A DNA stretch of 64,000 nucleotides from Gottschalkia purinilytica (GCF_001190785.1 NZ_LGSS01000001.1:310001-374000); one strand, 5' to 3'. Shown: positions 18,192 through 28,643, counted from the first letter of the stretch. Numbers and translations are program-made. The notes: generated by a model from the letters alone, not told the origin.

Positions 18192-19142
18192 TTATAAATT
18201 TTTTAGTGCTTTACCATTTAAATAATTAAACTTCTTTCCTTGATAGCTATTTTTATGTTTCATTTGTTCTAACATTTCATCTTTTATTTTCCACCAACTT
18301 GTATTCCAGTTTACAAAAAGAGTATTTTCTTCTGGTGCTCGACCTATTATTCTTTGTATAACTATATCTGGATTTAAATATTCTAAAAAAGTTATAACTC
18401 TTTCTATATATTCTTCTTTCGATACAAGTTTGATTTCTTTATTCTTATACATTCTTCCAAGCTCTGTATTTTCTACTATATATAAAGAATGTAGTTTTAT
18501 TTGATCCACCGACAATGCTGATACTATCTTAGCATTTTCTATAATATCATCAATATCATCCCATGGAAAATTTAAAATTAAATGAGCACAAACATCAAAA
18601 TCATATTTTTTTATTCTTATCATACTATCTATAAACTCTGCTAAAGTATGACCTCTATTTATTTTGTTCAAAGTGTGATAATTAACTGACTGAAGTCCTA
18701 ATTCTATACTTATATTTACCCCGTATTCTTTAGATATATTGTCTAGAAACTCTAAATAATCATCTCTTATACAATCTGGTCTAGTTGATATCGAGATTTC
18801 TACTATATCTTCTATTATAGCTTCTTTTATATATTTTTTAAAAGTTTCAAGCTCCATATAAGTGTTGGTAAAGTTCTGAAAGAAAGCTATAAATTTTTTA
18901 GCCTTATATTTCTTCTTTATAAGCTCCATATTTTTAACTAGCTGATCCTCTATAGAAATAGTATTTGATAGGTTCTCAAAACTACCGCCTTCCTCCCCAC
19001 AGAATATACATCCTCCTGTTCCTACACATCCATCTCTGTTTGGACAAGTGGTAGGAAGGCTAACTGGCAATTTATATACTTTTTCCCCATACTTCTCTCT
19101 TAAATAATCAGAATAAACTCTATAAAAATCACTTTCTTTCAT
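18192..19142 (-). CDS. TIGR01212-family radical SAM protein (YtqA-like)
   Basis: A 316-residue radical SAM protein of the YtqA/YhcC group. The N-terminus has the group-specific CPNRDGCVGTGGCIFC, giving cluster cysteines near C33, C45 and C48, and LQSVNYHTLNKINRGHT in the middle. Some archaeal and bacterial relatives modify tRNA, but the reaction for this subgroup is not established. It is monocistronic and convergent with the DUF1540 gene, whose terminator sits between them. Confidence 0.88.
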   Translation of the reverse strand: MKESDFYRVYSDYLREKYGEKVYKLPVSLPTTCPNRDGCVGTGGCIFCGEEGGSFENLSNTISIEDQLVKNMELIKKKYKAKKFIAFFQNFTNTYMELETFKKYIKEAIIEDIVEISISTRPDCIRDDYLEFLDNISKEYGVNISIELGLQSVNYHTLNKINRGHTLAEFIDSMIRIKKYDFDVCAHLILNFPWDDIDDIIENAKIVSALSVDQIKLHSLYIVENTELGRMYKNKEIKLVSKEEYIERVITFLEYLNPDIVIQRIIGRAPEENTLFVNWNTSWWKIKDEMLEQMKHKNSYQGKKFNYLNGKALKNL

Positions 19143-19289
19143 GAAATCTCCTCACTTCAATAAAATGTTCATTACTTACATCATTATCACTTTCAATACA
19201 TAGATACATCTGTATTTTATACATTTAATCACTTAAAATATATAAGTTATTAAGATGCAATATAAATTTATGCAATATTTTATTAATCT

Positions 19290-20138
19290 TTAAATTATGC
19301 TCTTTAAAAACTTCAATATTTTGAAAAACTTAATTTCTATTAGAAGTCTCGTAGTAGAGCATCTTCCATCAATATTTATTCTGTTAATTGAATAAGGTGA
19401 ACCCTGTTTATCCAGTACTCCTAATTTAGTACTAAATGTTAACTTATAACCTGCTGCTTTAGCCATTTTCTCTATATTTTCGTTATACTTACCATAAGGA
19501 TAAGCTAAACCAACAACCTCTTTTTTAGTGTTATTTTCTATTAATTTTTTTGATGATTTAAAGTCTTCTATAATTCTTTTTCTATAGTCTTCATCATTCT
19601 CATTAGGGTTCTTATGAAATATAGCATACTCTCTATCTATTAAATGATGAAGATCAAATGTATGACTTTGTATATCTATCAATCCAGATTTATTCATTTC
19701 TCTGATTTTATCCCAAGTTAAATATTCACCATTACCTTTTTCTTTTAAAGTATGGCCTATAACAAACATGCTTCCTTTCATATTTAACTTTTTAAATATT
19801 GGATAAGCATAATCATAGTTATTCATCTTACCATCATCAAGAGTAATCAAGATAGGATTTGATGGCAAACTTCTTTTATTATAAAAGTAGTCATATAATT
19901 CTGTAACAGTTACAGTATTATATCCTCTTTCTTTTAATATTCTCATATGTTTTTCAAATAATTCTGGTTTCATACTATAGTTAATTTTAGCCTTATCAGG
20001 ATTAGGTAATACATTATGATACATTAAAACAGGGATATATTGCCCTTCTTTGTTTTTTTCTCTATATTTAAATGAAAAAATACCAAATATAATGACAAAT
20101 ACTATTGTTGTTATAGCAATCTTAGCTTTTTCAGTCAT
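19290..20138 (-). CDS. Membrane-anchored polysaccharide deacetylase (NodB fold)
   Basis: A 282-residue protein with an N-terminal transmembrane anchor (about residues 7-24) and an extracellular NodB-type domain. Motif 1 is ITLDDGK (metal-binding second Asp), motif 2 is SHTFDLHH (two His ligands), and the later AYPYGKY and LTFSTKLG complete the family pattern. Phe of the usual TFDDG is Leu here, a common variant. It probably deacetylates peptidoglycan or another surface glycan; the substrate is not determined. Monocistronic, with a long AT-rich leader containing a 10-bp dyad. Confidence 0.88.
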   Translation of the reverse strand: MTEKAKIAITTIVFVIIFGIFSFKYREKNKEGQYIPVLMYHNVLPNPDKAKINYSMKPELFEKHMRILKERGYNTVTVTELYDYFYNKRSLPSNPILITLDDGKMNNYDYAYPIFKKLNMKGSMFVIGHTLKEKGNGEYLTWDKIREMNKSGLIDIQSHTFDLHHLIDREYAIFHKNPNENDEDYRKRIIEDFKSSKKLIENNTKKEVVGLAYPYGKYNENIEKMAKAAGYKLTFSTKLGVLDKQGSPYSINRINIDGRCSTTRLLIEIKFFKILKFLKSII

Positions 20139-20216
20139 ATATACACCCCCTATTTCTAACTAAGCCTTAATGTGAATTTTACCATTTAAATTAAAGAGTT
20201 AAAAGTTCCTAAATAA

Positions 20217-20250
20217 AATTGTAACATATTTGATCTTATTTGTTACAATT
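20217..20250. repeat. 10-bp inverted repeat upstream of the deacetylase gene
   Basis: AATTGTAACA (20217-20226) and TGTTACAATT (20241-20250). It could be an operator or leader hairpin; it lies 79 bases from the deacetylase start. Confidence 0.45.
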
Positions 20251-20474
20251 AAAAAATTAAAGATAACTCTTTTATGAATCATTTATTGTTTTATCAACGT
20301 TTCTATGTGCAAAATATTGATATATTTTTTATTTTATATTTAGTTTTTAATATAATCTATTATTTTTTATTAAACATAATATAATTATTAAATATTTTTT
20401 ATATGTTATATCTTAAAACTTTAGATATCATTCTCAATTATCATTACAGTTTAAATAAATATCTTATAAAATAT

Positions 20475-20512
20475 AAAATAAAAAGTGATTTAATTAAATC
20501 ACTTTTTATTTT
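20475..20512 (-). terminator. Terminator of the his operon
   Basis: A long perfect palindrome centred on TTAATTAA with arms of about 17 bp (core AAAAGTGATTT / AAATCACTTTT), 18 bases past the hisIE stop. Confidence 0.85.
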
Positions 20513-20530
20513 ATATTTTATTATTCATTT

Positions 20531-21157
20531 TTACTTGTTATGTCTTTCATACAGCTCTTTCTTTATATCATCTATAGATATTCCCATTTCTACTAAAAGT
20601 ACTAGTACATGATAAACTAAGTCTGATACTTCATATATAACTTCTTCTTTACTATTATTTTTAGCTCCAATTATAACTTCTGCGTTCTCTTCTCCTACCT
20701 TTTTCAGTATTTTATCCATACCTTTTTCAAATAAATAATTTGTATATGATCCATCTACAGGATTTGATTTTCTACTTTCTATAGTATTATAAAGTTCATA
20801 TACATACTTATCAATATTTGTATTTTTATTATCATTGTTTACTAATTTATTATAAAAACAAGAATATTCTCCAGTATGACATGCAACTCCGTTTTGTTTT
20901 ACTTTAATAAGTAGTGTATCTCCATCACAATCATAATCTATAGATACTAATTCTTGTGTATGTCCTGATGTCTCTCCTTTATTCCATAACTTTTGTCTAC
21001 TTCTACTATAAAACCATGTTTGATTTGTCTCTATAGTTTTTTCCAAAGATTCTTTGTTCATATATGCAAGCATCAATACCTCGTTTGTTTTAACATCTTG
21101 CACTATAGCTGGTACTAATCCTTTTTCATCAAATTTTATATTATTTAAGGCTTCCAT
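20531..21157 (-). CDS. hisIE: HisI-HisE bifunctional cyclohydrolase / pyrophosphatase
   Basis: A 208-residue fusion catalysing steps 2 and 3 of histidine synthesis: phosphoribosyl-ATP pyrophosphohydrolase (C-terminal HisE) and phosphoribosyl-AMP cyclohydrolase (N-terminal HisI). HisI shows [18 protein letters not shown] and the zinc-binding [18 protein letters not shown] set. HisE shows [26 protein letters not shown] and [10 protein letters not shown]. The frame is open to 21193, overlapping hisF, but AAAGGAG eight bases upstream fixes the ATG at 21155-21157, four bases past the hisF stop. Last gene of the operon. Confidence 0.94.
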   Translation of the reverse strand: MEALNNIKFDEKGLVPAIVQDVKTNEVLMLAYMNKESLEKTIETNQTWFYSRSRQKLWNKGETSGHTQELVSIDYDCDGDTLLIKVKQNGVACHTGEYSCFYNKLVNNDNKNTNIDKYVYELYNTIESRKSNPVDGSYTNYLFEKGMDKILKKVGEENAEVIIGAKNNSKEEVIYEVSDLVYHVLVLLVEMGISIDDIKKELYERHNK

Positions 21158-21161
21158 AGTT

Positions 21162-21926
21162 TCACTCCTTTCTAACTGAGATTCCTTTTTCATCTAAATA
21201 TTTTTTTAATTCTGGTATAAGTATCTCTTTAAAGTGAAATACAGAAGCAGCTAAAGCAGCATCAGAATTCCCTTCATCTAAAACTTCATAAAAATGTTCT
21301 TTCTTACCTGCTCCGCCTGAAGCTATGATAGGTACATTTACTTCTTTAGCTATTGCCTTCATAAGTTCTACATCATACCCATCTTTAACACCATCAGTAT
21401 TTATGCTATTTATAACTAATTCTCCTGCTCCAAGTTCTACTCCTTTTTTAGCCCATTCAATTGCATCTAATCCTGTATCTATTCTTCCACCATTTATAAA
21501 TACATTCCATTTATCTTTGCCATCTATCTTTTTAGCATCAATAGATAGTACAACACACTGAGAACCGAATTTAAGAGCAGCTTCTTTTATAAGTTCTGGT
21601 CTTTTAACAGCAGATGTATTTACAGAAATTTTATCTGCTCCAGCTCTTAATATAGCTGTAAAATCATCTATAGTATTAACTCCACCACCAACTGTAAAAG
21701 GTATAAATACTTCTTTGGCAGTTCTCTCTACTATATCTAACATAATACTTCTTCCTTCATGTGAAGCTGTTATGTCATAAAAAACTAATTCATCAGCACC
21801 TTGTTCATTATAGAACTTAGCTAATGCTACAGGGTCATCTACTTCTTTTATATCTTTAAACTTTGTTCCTTTAACAACTTTCCCATCACGAACATCTAAA
21901 CAAGGAATTATCCTTTTAGTTAACAA
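21162..21926 (-). CDS. hisF: Imidazole glycerol phosphate synthase, cyclase subunit
   Basis: The 254-residue (beta/alpha)8 cyclase takes ammonia from HisH and converts PRFAR to imidazole glycerol phosphate plus AICAR. The two catalytic aspartates are in [14 protein letters not shown] (Asp11) and [13 protein letters not shown] (Asp130 region). The GGGV and SGGAG phosphate loops are intact. It is three bases downstream of hisA and its partner hisH lies two genes upstream, the usual order. Confidence 0.95.
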   Translation of the reverse strand: MLTKRIIPCLDVRDGKVVKGTKFKDIKEVDDPVALAKFYNEQGADELVFYDITASHEGRSIMLDIVERTAKEVFIPFTVGGGVNTIDDFTAILRAGADKISVNTSAVKRPELIKEAALKFGSQCVVLSIDAKKIDGKDKWNVFINGGRIDTGLDAIEWAKKGVELGAGELVINSINTDGVKDGYDVELMKAIAKEVNVPIIASGGAGKKEHFYEVLDEGNSDAALAASVFHFKEILIPELKKYLDEKGISVRKE

Positions 21927-21929
21927 TTT

Positions 21930-22637
21930 CTATACCCCCAATGCCTCTTTTAATTCTATATCTCCAGTATAAAGAGCCTTACCTATTATACACCCATAAA
22001 GTCCCATGTCTTTTAATCTTCTAACATCACTAATACTACTTACTCCACCTGAAGCTATAATATCTATACTAGTGCTCTCTCCTAATACTCTATATATATC
22101 AAAATTTGGTCCTGCCATCATTCCATCTTTAGATATATCAGTATAAACTATAGTTTTTACTCCTATTTCTTCTAATTCTTTTACTAAGTCTAACGATCTA
22201 ACTTCACTTACATTAACCCAACCATCAACTGCTACTAATCCATCTTTGGCATCAATAGAAACTACTATTTTCTCTTTATACTCATCAACTAAAGACTTTA
22301 ATAATTCTTTATTATTTATAGCTACCGTTCCTAAAATAACTCTACTAACACCTGCATCTAATAATATTTCTACTGTCTCTTTACTTCTTATTCCTCCCCC
22401 AATTTGTATTGGTATATTTATAGATTTTGTTATTTCTCTTATCTTTTCTAAGTTCTTAGGAGTTCCATCTTTTGCTCCGTCTAAATCTACTAAATGTAAA
22501 TACTTTCCGCCTTTATCTTCCCACTTTTTAGCTACTTCTGGTGGATTTTCACCAAATACAGTAACTTCATCAAATTTTCCTTGCTTAAGCCTTACACATT
22601 TTCCATCTTTCATATCTATTGCAGGAAAAATTATCAT
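21930..22637 (-). CDS. hisA: ProFAR isomerase
   Basis: A 235-residue (beta/alpha)8 isomerase, step 4 of histidine synthesis. Catalytic Asp8 lies in FPAIDMKDGKCVRL and Asp127 region in VYTDISKDGMMAGPN; GGGIRS and SGGVSS are the phosphate-binding loops. Its ATG overlaps the end of hisH by four bases, so the two are translationally coupled. Length is normal. Confidence 0.95.
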   Translation of the reverse strand: MIIFPAIDMKDGKCVRLKQGKFDEVTVFGENPPEVAKKWEDKGGKYLHLVDLDGAKDGTPKNLEKIREITKSINIPIQIGGGIRSKETVEILLDAGVSRVILGTVAINNKELLKSLVDEYKEKIVVSIDAKDGLVAVDGWVNVSEVRSLDLVKELEEIGVKTIVYTDISKDGMMAGPNFDIYRVLGESTSIDIIASGGVSSISDVRRLKDMGLYGCIIGKALYTGDIELKEALGV

Positions 22638-23236
22638 TTTATCATCTCCCCAAATGCCTTTAATAACTTAAGTCCTACATCTCCACTTTTCTCTGGATGA
22701 AATTGCATACCATAAATATTGTCTTTAGCTACTATTCCTGGAACTTTTACCCCATAGTCTGTATAAGCTACTAGCTCATCACCGTTAGGTTTTACATAAT
22801 ATGAATGTACAAAATATACATAATCATTTTCATTCACATACTTTAAGATTTCATTATTTTGATTTATTTTTAATCTATTCCATCCCATATGAGGTATCTT
22901 TACATTTTCATCAAATCTTACTACTTCCCCTTTTAAAAATCCAAGACCTTCCCATACTCCGTCTTCAAAGCTTTTTTCATATAAAAGTTGCATTCCTAAG
23001 CATATTCCAAGAAGTGGTTTTCCTTTATTAACATTTTCACTTATACATTCTATTACTTCTGTTTCTTTTAAATTCTTCATGGCATCATTAAATGCTCCTA
23101 CTCCCGGGAGTATTATTGCTTTGGAGTTATTTATATCGTTAATGTTATTAGTTATATTTGATTCAAATCCTAATCTAAGTAATGCTTTGTGAACGCTGTT
23201 TAAATTCCCTACTCCATAATCAATAATGGATATCAT
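22634..23236 (-). CDS. hisH: Imidazole glycerol phosphate synthase, glutamine amidotransferase subunit
   Basis: A 200-residue class I glutaminase that feeds ammonia to HisF. The nucleophile cysteine is in GICLGMQLLYE, the oxyanion strand is PGVGAFNDAM, and the His-Glu pair is in GMQFHPEKSG. All triad residues are present. It is one base after hisB and overlaps hisA by four bases. Confidence 0.95.
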   Translation of the reverse strand: MISIIDYGVGNLNSVHKALLRLGFESNITNNINDINNSKAIILPGVGAFNDAMKNLKETEVIECISENVNKGKPLLGICLGMQLLYEKSFEDGVWEGLGFLKGEVVRFDENVKIPHMGWNRLKINQNNEILKYVNENDYVYFVHSYYVKPNGDELVAYTDYGVKVPGIVAKDNIYGMQFHPEKSGDVGLKLLKAFGEMIK

Positions 23237-23237
23237 T

Positions 23238-23822
23238 TTAAATCACTCCCTTTGTAGACATAACTCCTTGAATTCTTTCATCTATTTTTGTAGCTGTATC
23301 AAGTGCTCTTCCAAATCCTTTAAAAATAGCTTCTATCATGTGATGAGTATTTCCACTACTTAACATCTTTACATGAAGATTAATTCCACAGTTATTTACA
23401 AATCCTCTGAAAAATTCTTCTACTAACTCTGTGTCAAAATCTCCTACCGTTTCTCTAGGATACTGTGCATCTAATGCCAAGTAAGGCCTGCCTCCTAAGT
23501 CTAAAACTACTAAAGATAAACACTCATCCATTGGAGTAAAAGTGTTAGCATATCTAACTATACCTACTTTATCTCCCAATGCTTCTTTAAAAGCTATTCC
23601 CATGGTTATTCCTATATCTTCTACAGTGTGATGTCCATCTATATATAGATCTCCTTCACACTCTACTTCCAGATCAAATAACCCATGTCTTGAAAATAGT
23701 ATTAACATGTGATCAAAGAATCCTATACCTGTCTTTATATTACTTTTTCCTTTTCCATCTATATTCAATGAAACCTTTATATTTGTTTCTGATGTTTTTC
23801 TCGTTTTTTCTGATATTCTCAA
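23238..23822 (-). CDS. hisB: Imidazoleglycerol-phosphate dehydratase
   Basis: A 194-residue monofunctional dehydratase (step 6) that binds two manganese ions. Metal-binding motifs are GFFDHMLILFSRHG, DGHHTVEDIGI, and the C-terminal SGNTHHMIEAIFKGFGRAL. There is no fused histidinol phosphatase domain, so step 8 must be supplied from elsewhere; no HisK/HisN-type gene is seen in this operon. Confidence 0.95.
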   Translation of the reverse strand: MRISEKTRKTSETNIKVSLNIDGKGKSNIKTGIGFFDHMLILFSRHGLFDLEVECEGDLYIDGHHTVEDIGITMGIAFKEALGDKVGIVRYANTFTPMDECLSLVVLDLGGRPYLALDAQYPRETVGDFDTELVEEFFRGFVNNCGINLHVKMLSSGNTHHMIEAIFKGFGRALDTATKIDERIQGVMSTKGVI

Positions 23823-23823
23823 T

Positions 23824-24876
23824 TTATATCACTTCCTTTAAAGCATTAATAAATGTTGAATTTTCATCCTCTGTTCCTATAGATACTCTAAGACACCCGT
23901 CTAACTTTCCTCCACTGAAATATCTAACCATAATTCCCTTTTCCAATAGTCTATAAAATACATTTTTATTGTCTTTAACTCTAAATATAATAGAGTTAGC
24001 ATAGGATCTATAAGCTTTGAGTCCATCTATTTCTTCCATTTCATTTAGAAGTTTTTCTCTTTCATATTTTATTTTTTCTACACTAGCCATTACTTCTTTT
24101 CTATTTTTCATTAGTTCTATAGCTATAACTTGAGAAATTGAATTTATATTATAAGGGGGTTTTACGGCATTTATTTTTTCTACTATTTGGTCTCCAGCTA
24201 TTAGATATCCTGTCCTTATACCTGCTGCTCCAAATGCCTTTGAAAATGTTCTTAAAACTATTAATCTTTCATAGTTGTATATTTCTTTTACTACACTTTC
24301 CCCTCCAAACTCAATATAAGCTTCGTCTACTACAACTATACCTCTAGTTTCATTTATAACTTTAATAATGTCATCTTTTTTTATAATATTTCCAGTAGGA
24401 TTATTTGGATTGCAAAGAAAAATAATCTTTGCATTTTTATCATTCCCTTGCTTTATAATCTCTTCTATATTTACATCAAAATTTTCGTCAGTAGAAATAC
24501 CTACATAGTTAGCTCCAGATATTTTAGTTACAAGATCATACATAGCAAAAGTAGGATAGTGAGATATAACTATATCTTCTTTTTCAACAAAAGTGTCTAT
24601 AATAACACTTATCATTTCGTCTGATCCATTTCCTATAACTATATTTTTATAATCCACTTCAATATATTTTGATATTTCTTTTCTAAGTTCTACGCTATTT
24701 GTATCTGGATATCTGTTTATTTTCAATGTAGATATTTCATTAAGTATATTTTTTAAAATATTCTCAGATAATTCATAAGGATTTTCATTAGCATCCATTT
24801 TGTATTTATGTTCATAATCATGTGGTATATAAGGTTTTATATCTTTCACACTTTCTTTTATAAGTGAATTTATCAT
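23824..24876 (-). CDS. hisC: Histidinol-phosphate aminotransferase
   Basis: A 350-residue PLP aminotransferase (step 7). The cofactor lysine is in RTFSKAFGAAGIRTGY; the NPNNPTG and DEAYIEFGG boxes are intact. Its ATG shares a base with the hisD stop, so translation is coupled. Family length is normal. Confidence 0.95.
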   Translation of the reverse strand: MINSLIKESVKDIKPYIPHDYEHKYKMDANENPYELSENILKNILNEISTLKINRYPDTNSVELRKEISKYIEVDYKNIVIGNGSDEMISVIIDTFVEKEDIVISHYPTFAMYDLVTKISGANYVGISTDENFDVNIEEIIKQGNDKNAKIIFLCNPNNPTGNIIKKDDIIKVINETRGIVVVDEAYIEFGGESVVKEIYNYERLIVLRTFSKAFGAAGIRTGYLIAGDQIVEKINAVKPPYNINSISQVIAIELMKNRKEVMASVEKIKYEREKLLNEMEEIDGLKAYRSYANSIIFRVKDNKNVFYRLLEKGIMVRYFSGGKLDGCLRVSIGTEDENSTFINALKEVI

Positions 24877-26168
24877 TATTTGAACCTCACTTTTATTGAG
24901 TTAGCATGAGCCGTTAATCCTTCTGATTCAGCAATTTTTATAATTTTATTTTTATTTGTTTCAAGGGCTTTTCTATCATAGTATATTAAGCTTGATTTTT
25001 TAACAAAATCATCAACTCCAAGTGGCGAATAAAATTTAGCAGTGCTACTTGTAGGCAGTGTATGGTTTGGTCCTGCAAAATAATCTCCTAATGGCTCTGG
25101 CGAATATTCTCCTAAGAATATAGCTCCTGCATTTTTAATTTGACTTATCATTTCAAAAGGATTTTGAACCATTACCTCTAAATGTTCAGGTGCTATTTCA
25201 TTCGATAAATTAACTGCTTCATCTAAATCTTTCGCTATTATTATAGCTCCAAAATCTTTAAGTGATTTTTCTATAATATCTTTTCTTGACAACTTTTCAG
25301 TTTGCTTTTCTAGCTCCACCTTAACCTTATTAGCTAGGTTCTCACACGTTGTAACAAGAATAGATGATGCAAGTGTGTCATGTTCAGCTTGAGACAGCAT
25401 ATCAGCCGCAACATATTCTGGATTTGCAGTTTCGTCTGCTATAACTAATATCTCACTTGGTCCTGCGATCATATCTATATCAACGTATCCGTATACTATT
25501 CTCTTTGCTATAGCTACATATATATTTCCTGGGCCAACTATCTTATACACTTTAGGTATGGATTCAGTTCCAAATGCTAACGCTGCTATTGCTTGTGCTC
25601 CTCCTACTTTAAATATCTTATCTACACCAGCTATTTTTGCTGCTGCTAAAATGTGCTTATTTATTTTTCCATCTTTAGAAGGTGGAGTGACCATTATTAT
25701 TTCTTTTACTCCTGCAACTTTAGCTGGAACAGCATTCATTAGAACAGTTGATGGATATGGAGCTGTACCTCCTGGTACATATATTCCTACTTTCTCTACA
25801 GGGTTATATATTTGACCTAACATTACTCCTTTTTTATCATTTTGTATCCATGAATTATTAAGTTGTTTCGAATGATAATCCCATATATTATCTCTAGCTT
25901 CTCTTAAAGCTTCTATAAGTTCAGGATCACATGAGCTAAAAGCTTCTTCTATTTCTTCTTCCGTTACTATCATACTTTTAAGTTCTATACCATCAAATTT
26001 TTTAGTATATTCTAAAACTGCCTTATCCTTATTATCTCTAATATCTTTTATAATCTCTTCTACAAGTCTATTTACTTCTCCAAATTCTAATTGGCTTCTA
26101 TTTAATAATGAATCTATTTCTTTTTGAACATCTTCATTTTGATTTAGTGTATTTATTATCTTTATCAT
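24876..26168 (-). CDS. hisD: Histidinol dehydrogenase
   Basis: A 430-residue zinc enzyme that oxidises histidinol to histidine in two NAD-dependent steps. The signature [21 protein letters not shown] region, SQAEHDT and GPNHTLPTS (His-zinc and catalytic bases) are present. It sits three bases behind hisG, in the middle of the operon. Full length and intact. Confidence 0.95.
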   Translation of the reverse strand: MIKIINTLNQNEDVQKEIDSLLNRSQLEFGEVNRLVEEIIKDIRDNKDKAVLEYTKKFDGIELKSMIVTEEEIEEAFSSCDPELIEALREARDNIWDYHSKQLNNSWIQNDKKGVMLGQIYNPVEKVGIYVPGGTAPYPSTVLMNAVPAKVAGVKEIIMVTPPSKDGKINKHILAAAKIAGVDKIFKVGGAQAIAALAFGTESIPKVYKIVGPGNIYVAIAKRIVYGYVDIDMIAGPSEILVIADETANPEYVAADMLSQAEHDTLASSILVTTCENLANKVKVELEKQTEKLSRKDIIEKSLKDFGAIIIAKDLDEAVNLSNEIAPEHLEVMVQNPFEMISQIKNAGAIFLGEYSPEPLGDYFAGPNHTLPTSSTAKFYSPLGVDDFVKKSSLIYYDRKALETNKNKIIKIAESEGLTAHANSIKVRFK

Positions 26169-26170
26169 GT

Positions 26171-26806
26171 CTAAATCTCCTCTCCTATAACTTGTTTTAA
26201 ACCATCTATTATTTTCTTAATACGTTCATTCTTTAACTTAAAACTAACTTTATTAGCAATAAGTCTTGCACTTACAGGGTACATATCTTCTAATATGACT
26301 AATCCATTATCTTTTAATGTTCTCCCAGTTTCTACAATATCAACTATTACATCCGATAGACCTATTAAAGGTGCTAATTCTACCGATCCATTAAGCTTTA
26401 TTACATCTATTTGTCTTCCTGTTGATGCAAAATATTTTTTCGCAACATTTGGATACTTTGTAGCTACTATTATAGGCTTTGATGTATTCATCTTATAGTC
26501 CTTTAAAGATGCTACTGCAAACTTACACTTTCCAAAATTTAAATCCGCTATTTCATAAAAATTTCTTTCTTCTTCCATAATAGTGTCTTTTCCAACTATA
26601 CCCAAATCTACTGCACCTCTTTCAACATATATAGGTACGTCTACAGCCTTCACCAGAACATATCTAACTTTATTTTCTTCACTAGTTAATATTAACTTTC
26701 TTGATTCTTCTTCAAATTCTTTACATTCTAATCCTAATTTTTTTAATAATTCATAACCTTTATCCCCTAATCTACCTTTTGCTATAGCTATATTTAAATA
26801 ATCCAC
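26171..26806 (-). CDS. hisG: ATP phosphoribosyltransferase, short HisZ-dependent form
   Basis: A 211-residue catalytic subunit that starts the pathway by joining ATP and PRPP. It is the short form, lacking the C-terminal ACT-like regulatory domain of the 290-residue enzyme, so it needs HisZ, which is encoded directly upstream. The PRPP loop IVDIVETGRTLKDNGL is intact, as is GIVGKDTIMEE. Feedback inhibition by histidine should work through HisZ, from known biology of the HisG(S)-HisZ complex. Confidence 0.94.
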   Translation of the reverse strand: MDYLNIAIAKGRLGDKGYELLKKLGLECKEFEEESRKLILTSEENKVRYVLVKAVDVPIYVERGAVDLGIVGKDTIMEEERNFYEIADLNFGKCKFAVASLKDYKMNTSKPIIVATKYPNVAKKYFASTGRQIDVIKLNGSVELAPLIGLSDVIVDIVETGRTLKDNGLVILEDMYPVSARLIANKVSFKLKNERIKKIIDGLKQVIGEEI

Positions 26807-26839
26807 AATACTCTCCTGCCTTTGCTCTCTTTATTTTAC

Positions 26840-28078
26840 TTAAAAGATCTTAATAAAGTCATTAAGTTCTAAAACACTTCCATCATTGTTATCCATGTCT
26901 ATAATCTTCACGTTGTTTTTATCATACACTAGAAGCTGTTTTGCATCCTTATTTTGTTCAAAGCTTAAGTCAATGTTATTGTCATATTTCACTAACTCTA
27001 CTACTAAATCCTTATCTCTCATAATATTAGCTAATTCAAAAGCCCCTTTTCTATTCCTTGTATCATAGAAAATTTTATAGTCTATATATGTTCCATCGTC
27101 TTTTAATCCATTTTGTCTTATAATCCCACTTATAAGCTCATCTATATTAATCCCAAATCCAGTTGCCGGTATATGTTCACCATAATATTCTGTTAAAGAA
27201 TCATATCTTCCTCCACTTAGAATAATCTCTCCATAATTATTCATATATCCTTTAAAAATAACACCCGTATAATAATCAAGATGATTGATCAATCCCAAAT
27301 CTATTGATATATATTTGCTATATCCATAGTCTTTTAGTATTTCTGATACGTTTTCAAGATCTTCTAGTGATTTTAGCATTCTATCATTTAAACAAAGTTT
27401 TTTAGCCGATTCTATAACTTCACAGCATTCTCCATACAAGTTTGGTATTTCAGTTATTACTGTCTTAACCTTTTCATCTAAATTTAGTTGTGCAACTAAT
27501 CTTTCTATTTCTACGAAATTTTTATTTTCTATAAGCTCTTTTAGCTTTTCCTCTGTTTCTTCTTTTAGATTAGCTTCTTCCAATAGTCCTTTATAATAAT
27601 CTGCATGACCTATCTCTATATGAAACTTAATATCGTTTTTTAATAAGCTCTTTATAGCTACTGCAATAACTTCTGAATCAGATTCAGGCTCGTCATTACC
27701 AAAATACTCTATTCCAGTTTGAGTGAATTCTCTTCTTTTTTCATCATTTGTTCTAAATACTTGAGTTGTATAAAATACTTTAAAATCTTTTTTTGAATTT
27801 TTATAGTTATTTGCAACTATCCTTGATATTGGTATTGTCACATCTGGTCTAAGAACTAATATATCTCCAGATTTATCTATCAATTTAAACATTTCATCCT
27901 TTAATACTGTACTTTTTATATTTGAAAATACATCATAATACTCAATAGTTGGAGTAAATACTTCTCTATAAGCAAAATTTTTAAAAATGTCATTTATTTT
28001 TTTTATTATGTTTTGCTTTATTTCATAGTCAATAAAAATTTCATCTTTAACTCCTTGTGGAGTTTGAAAGCTAACCAT
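26840..28078 (-). CDS. hisZ: ATP phosphoribosyltransferase regulatory subunit
   Basis: A 412-residue paralog of histidyl-tRNA synthetase that forms the regulatory subunit of short HisG. Class II motifs are visible: VFTPTIEYYDVF, RPDVTIPISRIVANN, YTTQVFR and LGLINHLDYYTGVIF, with no anticodon-binding domain at the C-terminus, which separates it from true HisS. GAGGTG seven bases before the ATG at 28076-28078 decides the start over an upstream GTG. First gene of the operon. Confidence 0.92.
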   Translation of the reverse strand: MVSFQTPQGVKDEIFIDYEIKQNIIKKINDIFKNFAYREVFTPTIEYYDVFSNIKSTVLKDEMFKLIDKSGDILVLRPDVTIPISRIVANNYKNSKKDFKVFYTTQVFRTNDEKRREFTQTGIEYFGNDEPESDSEVIAVAIKSLLKNDIKFHIEIGHADYYKGLLEEANLKEETEEKLKELIENKNFVEIERLVAQLNLDEKVKTVITEIPNLYGECCEVIESAKKLCLNDRMLKSLEDLENVSEILKDYGYSKYISIDLGLINHLDYYTGVIFKGYMNNYGEIILSGGRYDSLTEYYGEHIPATGFGINIDELISGIIRQNGLKDDGTYIDYKIFYDTRNRKGAFELANIMRDKDLVVELVKYDNNIDLSFEQNKDAKQLLVYDKNNVKIIDMDNNDGSVLELNDFIKIF

Positions 28079-28087
28079 AAAATTCAC

Positions 28088-28442
28088 CTCTTTAATTTAT
28101 CTCTTTAATTCATTAAAGCGATAATGTGTTATATTATAATCTACTACTTTTTAATATATATGTCAATAAAAAATGTCCTTAATTTTAAGTTAATTATTAT
28201 TTTTTGTTAAAATAAGGTAGATATTTCATATGATTCTTTCCTTGAAAATAACAAATATTATTTATAGCTTATAGATCTCTATTTATGTTAGTTATAAAAT
28301 TAAGTTACGATTTTAATAACAAATTTTTAGGTAATTTATGATCTATATACCATTAAATAAGTATTATTGATTTATTAACATATACTTAAAAATTTTTTTT
28401 AGTTAATAATAATATTGAATCCAATATGTTAGGAGGATTTTT
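28088..28442. other. Divergent intergenic region hisZ / small membrane gene
   Basis: 355 bases, AT-rich. It holds the his promoter and the AGGAGG ribosome site for the plus-strand gene. No riboswitch or RNA gene recognised. Confidence 0.6.
28138..28166 (-). promoter_or_regulatory. Promoter of the his operon
   Basis: On the minus strand TTGACA (28161-28166) and TAGATT (28138-28143) are 17 bases apart, 60 bases upstream of hisZ. I found no T-box or leader peptide in the roughly 55-base leader, so control by attenuation is not apparent. Confidence 0.6.
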
Positions 28443-28643
28443 ATGGATATGAGAGAAGGTTTAGTTCCTACTGTTTTAGGAACAGTTGTTACAACTTCAG
28501 GTCTAGTATTAAGAAAGTTCATACCTTCTAATATAGCATGGGGAATCGTAGGATTTGGATTAGCTCATGTTGTATTAGGTACTATTGACCTTTTTGAACA
28601 TGACGATGAATATAGTATAATAGAGCTTTATGAAGAAGAGTAA
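28443..28643 (+). CDS. Small hypothetical membrane protein
   Basis: A 66-residue protein with an AGGAGG ribosome site six bases before its ATG. Two hydrophobic stretches (about residues 8-24 and 30-50, including AWGIVGFGLAHVVLGTIDLF) may be membrane helices, followed by an acidic tail (EHDDEYSIIELYEEE). I do not recognise a family. The clear ribosome site, terminator and codon use argue that it is a real gene. Two glycine-rich helices with an acidic tail suggest a small membrane-associated partner protein, but no role can be assigned. Confidence 0.65.
   Translation: MDMREGLVPTVLGTVVTTSGLVLRKFIPSNIAWGIVGFGLAHVVLGTIDLFEHDDEYSIIELYEEE

Larger units (their letters stand above)
20139..20530. other. 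Intergenic region between deacetylase and his operon
   Basis: 392 bases, very AT-rich. It holds the TGTAACA dyad (20217-20250) and the his-operon terminator (20475-20512). I see no ORF with a ribosome site. Confidence 0.6.

Noticed and set aside
26171-26806. Truncated hisG
   Set aside because: The 211-residue short form is normal when hisZ is present.
28088-28200. T-box or leader-peptide control of the his operon
   Set aside because: Only about 55 bases separate the promoter candidate from hisZ; there is no specifier loop, TGGNACC motif, or run of His codons.
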